Program-made: the position numbers and the translations under genes
Source: Nitrospirota bacterium
Lineage (GTDB): Bacteria > Nitrospirota > Nitrospiria > Nitrospirales > NS-4
Length of the DNA stretch: 38,628 nt
Assembly: GCA_005877615.1 (NCBI GenBank)
Contig: VBOD01000114.1
Location: 1 to 38,628, forward strand
Direction: 5' to 3'
Part shown: one piece after another, positions 35,463 to 38,628 of the stretch
Layout: each line of letters starts with the position of its first letter
Numbering within the stretch: the first letter of the stretch is position 1
Notes under the pieces: generated by a model
Databases searched by the model: none
Told to the model about the DNA's origin: nothing
Seen by the model: the letters and a program-made list of their open reading frames with translations, nothing else

Positions 35463-35993
35463 GGGTTCCTCCTTCGGTTTCCCCTTAATGGCAATCAAGG
35501 TTCCTACAAACTTGACCACAATTCCGTTCAGCGTGCCAACCAGCCCCACCAGAGGGCCCTGCACTCCGGCCAGCAACATCGACAGCAGGGCATTCCGCGG
35601 GGGCAGTTCCGCCACAGCCTTCACGCGCGACGCGTCAAGCAGGTTCCCCTCAACCACGCCGACCGTGATCCGCATCTTCTTGTCGCGCTTATCCTTGGCG
35701 ATAAAGTCGCGAAGGATCTTCGCGGGCAACGCCGGATCGTCATAGCCTATCGCGACGGACAGCGCCCCTCGGAAGTGCTCTTTGGCCACGCCCAATGGGG
35801 TCCCGTCCGCGGCCAGGATCGCCAGCGTGTTCTTCACGACCTTGAGCTCCGCCCCGGCGCCTCGTAGTTGTCGGCGCAACTCCGTGACCTCGTTGCCCGC
35901 CAACCCCGTACACTCGGTCAGAAACGCCGCGCGCGCGCGACTGAACTTCTCTCTGAGCTTGGCAATCGCCTGTGCTTTCTCTTCCCTACGCAT
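35064..35993 (-). CDS. rplJ: Predicted in-frame fusion of ribosomal proteins L10 and L7/L12
   Basis: One open frame of 309 codons contains a full L10 (residues 1-177: [40 protein letters not shown], ending [17 protein letters not shown]). After a single Pro codon comes a complete L7/L12 from Met178. I translated the junction base by base and found no stop. The L10 frame looks like L10 right up to its lysine/glutamate tail, so a sequencing frameshift is an unlikely explanation. A lost stop codon (real or sequencing error) is the simplest one. L10 and L12 normally are separate and assemble as one L10 with four to six L12. The spacer from rplA is only 46 nt. Confidence 0.85.
   Translation of the reverse strand: MRREEKAQAIAKLREKFSRARAAFLTECTGLAGNEVTELRRQLRGAGAELKVVKNTLAILAADGTPLGVAKEHFRGALSVAIGYDDPALPAKILRDFIAKDKRDKKMRITVGVVEGNLLDASRVKAVAELPPRNALLSMLLAGVQGPLVGLVGTLNGIVVKFVGTLIAIKGKPKEEPMPGATATKLSKEEFIKMIEGMTVLELDDYVKALQERFGVTAAAPAAAPAGGGAAAGAAPAEEKTAFDVVLVNAGEKKIQVIKVVRELTNLGLKEAKDLVEGAPKPVKTGVTKEEAETIKKKLEEQGAKVEIK
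35468..35474 (-). promoter_or_regulatory. Shine-Dalgarno sequence of rplL embedded in the rplJ frame
   Basis: The minus strand reads AAGGAGG, five bases (AACCC) and then ATG of rplL. The same bases encode the K-E-E-P tail of L10. It is one of the strongest ribosome binding sites in the window and decides that rplL has its own start despite the open reading frame from L10. Confidence 0.85.
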
Positions 35994-36039
35994 TACGTTC
36001 CTCTCTCAAATCCGTCCGCTCTCGGGAAGTCTGCAGTGG

Positions 36040-36735
36040 CTACGCCACCAGCTTCTTGCTGAGCGCGGCGGTATCCACTGAGACCCCAGGGCCCATCGTC
36101 GACGACAGGGTGACCGATTTGAGATAGCGGCCCTTGCTCGACGACGGTTTGGCTTTGATCACCGAGTCCAGAATGGCGAGGGCGTTCTCGTACAGCTTCT
36201 CCGCCTCGAACGAGACCTTGCCGACCCGGACATGGAGAATGCCGGCTTTCTCCACCTTGTACTCCACCCGTCCCTTGCGGATGTCGCTGATGGCCTTGGC
36301 GACTTCGAACGTCACGGTCCCTGTCTTTGGATTAGGCATCAGTCCGCGCGGGCCCAGAATCTTGCCAAGCTTGCCCACGGTTCCCATCATATCCGGCGTG
36401 GCGATGGCGCGATCAAATTCCAGCCAGCCGCCCTTGATCTTTTCCACCAGTTCCTCGCCCCCGACGATATCCGCTCCGGCGTCCCGGGCCTCTTTCTCCT
36501 TCTCGCCTTTGGCAAACACCAGAATGCGGACTTTGACGCCAGTGCCATGCGGGAGAACCGCCGAACCCCGCACCATCTGATCTGACCGCTTTGGGTCCAC
36601 CCCCAGGCGGAGCGCCATCTCCACCGTTTCGTCGAACTTCGCGTAGGCTGTCCGCTTCACCAACTCCACCGCCTCCCGCAGGTCATACGGCCGCGGTTCA
36701 ACCAGCGCGGCGGCCGCCTTCCACTTCTTGCCCAT
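36040..36735 (-). CDS. rplA: 50S ribosomal protein L1
   Basis: The 231-residue L1 forms the mobile stalk at the E site and represses the L11 operon in E. coli. I chose [20 protein letters not shown] at 36735, preceded by GAGGAG, over the longer ORF start inside rplK. Blocks visible are [20 protein letters not shown], the second-domain [15 protein letters not shown] and the C-terminal [20 protein letters not shown]. The length is normal. Confidence 0.98.
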   Translation of the reverse strand: MGKKWKAAAALVEPRPYDLREAVELVKRTAYAKFDETVEMALRLGVDPKRSDQMVRGSAVLPHGTGVKVRILVFAKGEKEKEARDAGADIVGGEELVEKIKGGWLEFDRAIATPDMMGTVGKLGKILGPRGLMPNPKTGTVTFEVAKAISDIRKGRVEYKVEKAGILHVRVGKVSFEAEKLYENALAILDSVIKAKPSSSKGRYLKSVTLSSTMGPGVSVDTAALSKKLVA

Positions 36736-36751
36736 CGTGATACTCCTCGTC

Positions 36752-37180
36752 CTAGTCCTTCGCGACAACAATCCCCATGCTCCGCGCCGTTCCTTCAATG
36801 ATCCGGGCGGCCGCCGCCAAATCGGCAGCGTTGAGATCGGGCAGTTTGATCCGCGCGATCTCGTTGATCTGGGTGGGGGTGACCTTCCCCACCTTGTCTT
36901 TGTTTGGCACCCCGGAGCCCTTGATGATCCCGGCCGCTTTCTTGAGGAGGTCTGAAGCGGGCGGGGTCTTCATCACGAAGGTAAAGCTCCGATCGGTATA
37001 GACCGTAATGATGACCGGGATGATGGACCCCTCCTGGCTCTGGGTCTTGGCGTTGAACTGCTTGCAGAACTCCATAATGTTCACGCCGTGCTGCCCCAGG
37101 GCCGGACCCACCGGCGGCGCAGGGTTGGCTTTCCCGGCCGGGATCTGCAACTTGACCAGGGTTTTGACTTCCTTTGCCAT
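36752..37180 (-). CDS. rplK: 50S ribosomal protein L11
   Basis: The 142-residue L11 lies in the GTPase-associated centre. It begins with the proline-rich N-terminal domain ([35 protein letters not shown]), then the rRNA-binding C-terminal domain with the signature [20 protein letters not shown] followed by [15 protein letters not shown] lies before the ATG. The length is exact for the family. Confidence 0.99.
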   Translation of the reverse strand: MAKEVKTLVKLQIPAGKANPAPPVGPALGQHGVNIMEFCKQFNAKTQSQEGSIIPVIITVYTDRSFTFVMKTPPASDLLKKAAGIIKGSGVPNKDKVGKVTPTQINEIARIKLPDLNAADLAAAARIIEGTARSMGIVVAKD

Positions 37181-37192
37181 ACGACTCCTCTT

Positions 37193-37723
37193 TTATAATC
37201 GCTCGACTTGCAAGAACCCCAGCTCCACCGGAGTGCCTCGACCGAAGATGCTCACCAAGACCTTGAGCCGATTGCGCTCCTGATCCACGTCATCCACCAT
37301 CCCATTGAACCCGAGGAACGGTCCGTCGATGATGCGAACGTTGTCCCCTTTGTGAAATTCCTCCTTCTGGCGGGGCACCGCGGTCCCGCTATCGATTTGC
37401 TTGAGGAGCGTGTCGACCTCCTCCTGCGCTAAGGGGACGGGTTGCGAGCCCCCGCCCACAAAGCCGGTGACCTTGGGGGTCTCCTTGATCATCTGCCAGG
37501 ACTCGTTCGACATATCCATCTCGACCAGAACGTACCCCGGGAAAAACTTCCGAGTCGAGGTGCGTTTCTTTCCCTCCTTGATCTCGATCACGTCTTCGGT
37601 CGGCACCAGCACTTGCCCAATCTTGTCCTGCAGACCCATTTGGCTCGCGCGTTCTAAAATGCTGTCCTTGACACGTCCTTCGAAGCCTGCGTATGTGTGG
37701 ACGACGTACCAGTTCTTGCCCAT
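37193..37723 (-). CDS. nusG: Transcription termination/antitermination factor NusG
   Basis: NusG binds RNA polymerase and couples it to Rho or to ribosomal S10. The 176-residue product starts MGKNWYVVHTYAGFEGRVKD. The NGN domain includes RKFFPGYVLVEMDMSNESWQ and the C-terminal KOW domain FHKGDNVRIIDGPFLGFNGM. The longer ORF start at 37918 lies inside secE in another frame and is rejected. It starts 14 nt after secE. Confidence 0.98.
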   Translation of the reverse strand: MGKNWYVVHTYAGFEGRVKDSILERASQMGLQDKIGQVLVPTEDVIEIKEGKKRTSTRKFFPGYVLVEMDMSNESWQMIKETPKVTGFVGGGSQPVPLAQEEVDTLLKQIDSGTAVPRQKEEFHKGDNVRIIDGPFLGFNGMVDDVDQERNRLKVLVSIFGRGTPVELGFLQVERL

Positions 37724-37737
37724 GATGCCGTTCTCGC

Positions 37738-37932
37738 TCAAAGTATCTTCACGATCAGTAGACTGATCACAATATCGGCCAACCGTAAAAAGAGCGACAC
37801 GATGAACACCAAGATGATCACGACCGTCGTGGACCCGATCGTTTCGCTCCGGCTCGGGTAAGAGATCTTCCTCAGCTCCGAACGGACATCGTTGAAAAAC
37901 TCTACGAGAGCAGCCCACATCCGTGTGAACAT
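37738..37932 (-). CDS. secE: Preprotein translocase subunit SecE
   Basis: The 64-residue short SecE has the conserved amphipathic helix with VEFFNDVRSELRKISYPSRS, the expected W/Y-P hinge region, and one membrane helix at about 35-60 (STTVVIILVFIVSLFLRLAD). I chose MFTRMWAAL at 37932. The longer ORF would begin only 8 nt after the tRNA-Trp 3' end, and its extra 40 residues look unlike SecE. The Shine-Dalgarno match is weak. Confidence 0.93.
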   Translation of the reverse strand: MFTRMWAALVEFFNDVRSELRKISYPSRSETIGSTTVVIILVFIVSLFLRLADIVISLLIVKIL

Positions 37933-38060
37933 TTGGTCCCGTGCACTCCCTGTAATGTGTACCCCTGCGGCATTGGCTCTCCCACGCCCCCCTTCACGAT
38001 CACTTGAGGTGTCGAACACGCGGCCCATTGGATCGAGCGCCGGTTCGACCAAGCTGGGTG

Positions 38061-38137
38061 TGGCAGGGGCACTAGGAATTGAACCCAGACCTTCGGTTTT
38101 GGAGACCGACGTGCTAACCGTTGAACACCATGCCCCT
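38061..38137 (-). tRNA. tRNA-Trp (anticodon CCA)
   Basis: The minus strand folds as a full cloverleaf. The acceptor AGGGGCA pairs perfectly with TGCCCCT. The D stem is GTGT/GCAC and the anticodon arm is TCGGT-CTCCAAA-ACCGA with anticodon CCA. The T arm is CTGGG-TTCAATT-CCTAG, the discriminator is G and the 3' CCA is encoded. It lies between rpmG and secE, a common location for tRNA-Trp in bacteria. Confidence 0.98.
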
Positions 38138-38142
38138 TCACA

Positions 38143-38233
38143 GACGTTAAACGTTAATCGTGAAACTCTAAACGCGAGCGGCCTGCGCTACGCTGTCTTC
38201 CCGATTAACGAATAACGGTTAACGATTAACGTC
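38143..38233. repeat. TTAACG-type imperfect inverted-repeat element, copy B
   Basis: The element begins GACGTTAAACGTTAATCG and ends CGGTTAACGATTAACGTC on the plus strand. The ends are inverted repeats (GACGTTAAxCGTTAA against its reverse complement) around a GC-rich centre. It fills the gap between rpmG and tRNA-Trp, touching the rpmG stop and ending 5 bp before the tRNA. In reverse complement its arms match copy A at 11184-11271 closely. Confidence 0.8.
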
Positions 38234-38381
38234 ACTTCACTTCCTTGTGTGGAGTGTGCTTGCGGCAAAACCGACAATACTTGCGACGCTCCAGCCGCTC
38301 CGGATCGTTCTTTTTGTTCTTCATCGTGGAATAGTTACGCCGCTTGCAGTCGGTACACGCCAATGAAATGATCTCTCGCAT
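38232..38381 (-). CDS. rpmG: 50S ribosomal protein L33
   Basis: This gene is too short for the ORF track, so I translated it by hand. It encodes 49 residues beginning [19 protein letters not shown] and ending [10 protein letters not shown]. The four cysteines (CTDC and CRFC) mark the zinc-binding C+ form. GGGGA lies 6 nt before the ATG. It stands between tuf copy 2 and tRNA-Trp, the usual tuf-rpmG-trnW-secE-nusG order. Confidence 0.98.
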   Translation of the reverse strand: MREIISLACTDCKRRNYSTMKNKKNDPERLERRKYCRFCRKHTPHKEVK

Positions 38382-38400
38382 CTTAAGTCCCCTAACCTCT

Positions 38401-38440
38401 ATCAGCTCTCAGCTCAAGGGCTGAACGCTGACGGCTGATC
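38401..38440. repeat. ATCAGC-type inverted repeat between tuf copy 2 and rpmG
   Basis: The plus strand reads atcagc-tc-tcagc...gctga-cg-gctgat: a 6-bp stem, a 2x2 internal mismatch and a 5-bp stem around a 13-base loop. It makes up most of the 65-bp spacer. It has no U-run in the direction of transcription, so it is not an obvious intrinsic terminator. Confidence 0.6.
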
Positions 38441-38446
38441 GCTCCC

Positions 38447-38628
38447 TTACGCCAGGATGTCGGTGACGATGCCGGAGCCGACGGTCTTGCCCCCTTCGCG
38501 GATCGCAAAGCGCAGCCCCTGGTCCATCGCGATCGGCGAGATCAACTCCGCCGTGATCGCCACGTTGTCCCCCGGCATCACCATCTCCACCCCCGCCGGC
38601 AACGCCACCACCCCCGTCACGTCCGTCG
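38447..38628 (-). CDS. tuf: Translation elongation factor EF-Tu, copy 2 (3' end only)
   Basis: The last 182 bases of the window are identical, base for base, to the first 182 bases (the 3' end) of tuf copy 1 at 24323-24504, including the stop codon. They encode the end of domain 3 ([20 protein letters not shown], then SGIVTDILA). The 5' part lies outside the window. Identity breaks down a few bases past the stop codon, as expected for a duplicate held identical by gene conversion. Confidence 0.97.
   Translation of the reverse strand, partial: TDVTGVVALPAGVEMVMPGDNVAITAELISPIAMDQGLRFAIREGGKTVGSGIVTDILA

Noticed and set aside
35480-35500. A one-base sequencing frameshift as the cause of the L10-L12 fusion
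   Set aside because: Another frame has TAA within GCCATTAAGG, so an indel could create a stop. But the observed frame continues an L10-like C-terminus ([16 protein letters not shown]) past that point, so I keep the fusion, with read checking advised.
37738-38052. 104-residue SecE starting at 38052
   Set aside because: The start would lie 8 nt from the tRNA-Trp 3' end, and the first 40 residues look unlike SecE. The shorter form at 37932 fits the family.

Overview
The window is a single-direction stretch of chromosome. Every gene I can support lies on the minus strand, so transcription runs from high to low coordinates. Base composition is high in G+C. LPS-export genes (lptA, lptB, lptC), a type IV pilus secretin operon and a sigma-54 gene mark a diderm (Gram-negative type) bacterium. 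The overall gene style and the unusual EF-Tu G domain remind me of the Nitrospira lineage (Nitrospirota). That assignment is an impression from memory, not a computed result.

Layout in the direction of transcription: (1) 38.6-35.1 kb: the 3' end of a second tuf copy, rpmG, tRNA-Trp, secE, nusG, rplK, rplA and an rplJ-rplL unit; (2) 35.0-26.7 kb: rpoB and rpoC; (3) 26.7-24.3 kb: a strong sigma-70-type promoter, then rpsL, rpsG and tuf, with no fusA; (4) 24.3-8.99 kb: the S10, spc and alpha operons fused in the classical order rpsJ-rplCDWB-rpsS-rplV-rpsC-rplP-rpmC-rpsQ-rplNXE-rpsN-rpsH-rplFR-rpsE-rpmD-rplO-secY-adk-map-infA-rpmJ-rpsMKD-rpoA-rplQ; (5) 8.9-5.5 kb: lptC-lptA-lptB-rpoN; (6) 5.35-0 kb: a promoter, a small MerR-like DNA-binding protein gene, then pilM-pilN-pilO-pilP-pilQ, with pilQ running off the window. 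Many neighbours overlap by 1-8 nt, so translational coupling is likely throughout. No stretch longer than 300 bases lacks a gene.

The most unusual feature is at 35064-35993. The L10 gene has no stop codon and reads in frame into a complete L7/L12 gene, giving a predicted 309-residue L10-L12 fusion. A strong Shine-Dalgarno sequence and ATG inside the L10 tail could also make free L12. The rplA-rplJ spacer is only 46 nt, which leaves little room for a usual L10 leader. Other points are an EF-Tu whose switch I loop is longer than and different from the family pattern, absence of fusA from the str block, an identical second tuf terminus, a short inverted-repeat family with two copies (between rpsK and rpsD, and between rpmG and tRNA-Trp), a tandem-repeat linker in PilP and a Pro/Ala/Lys-rich N-terminal extension on L5.
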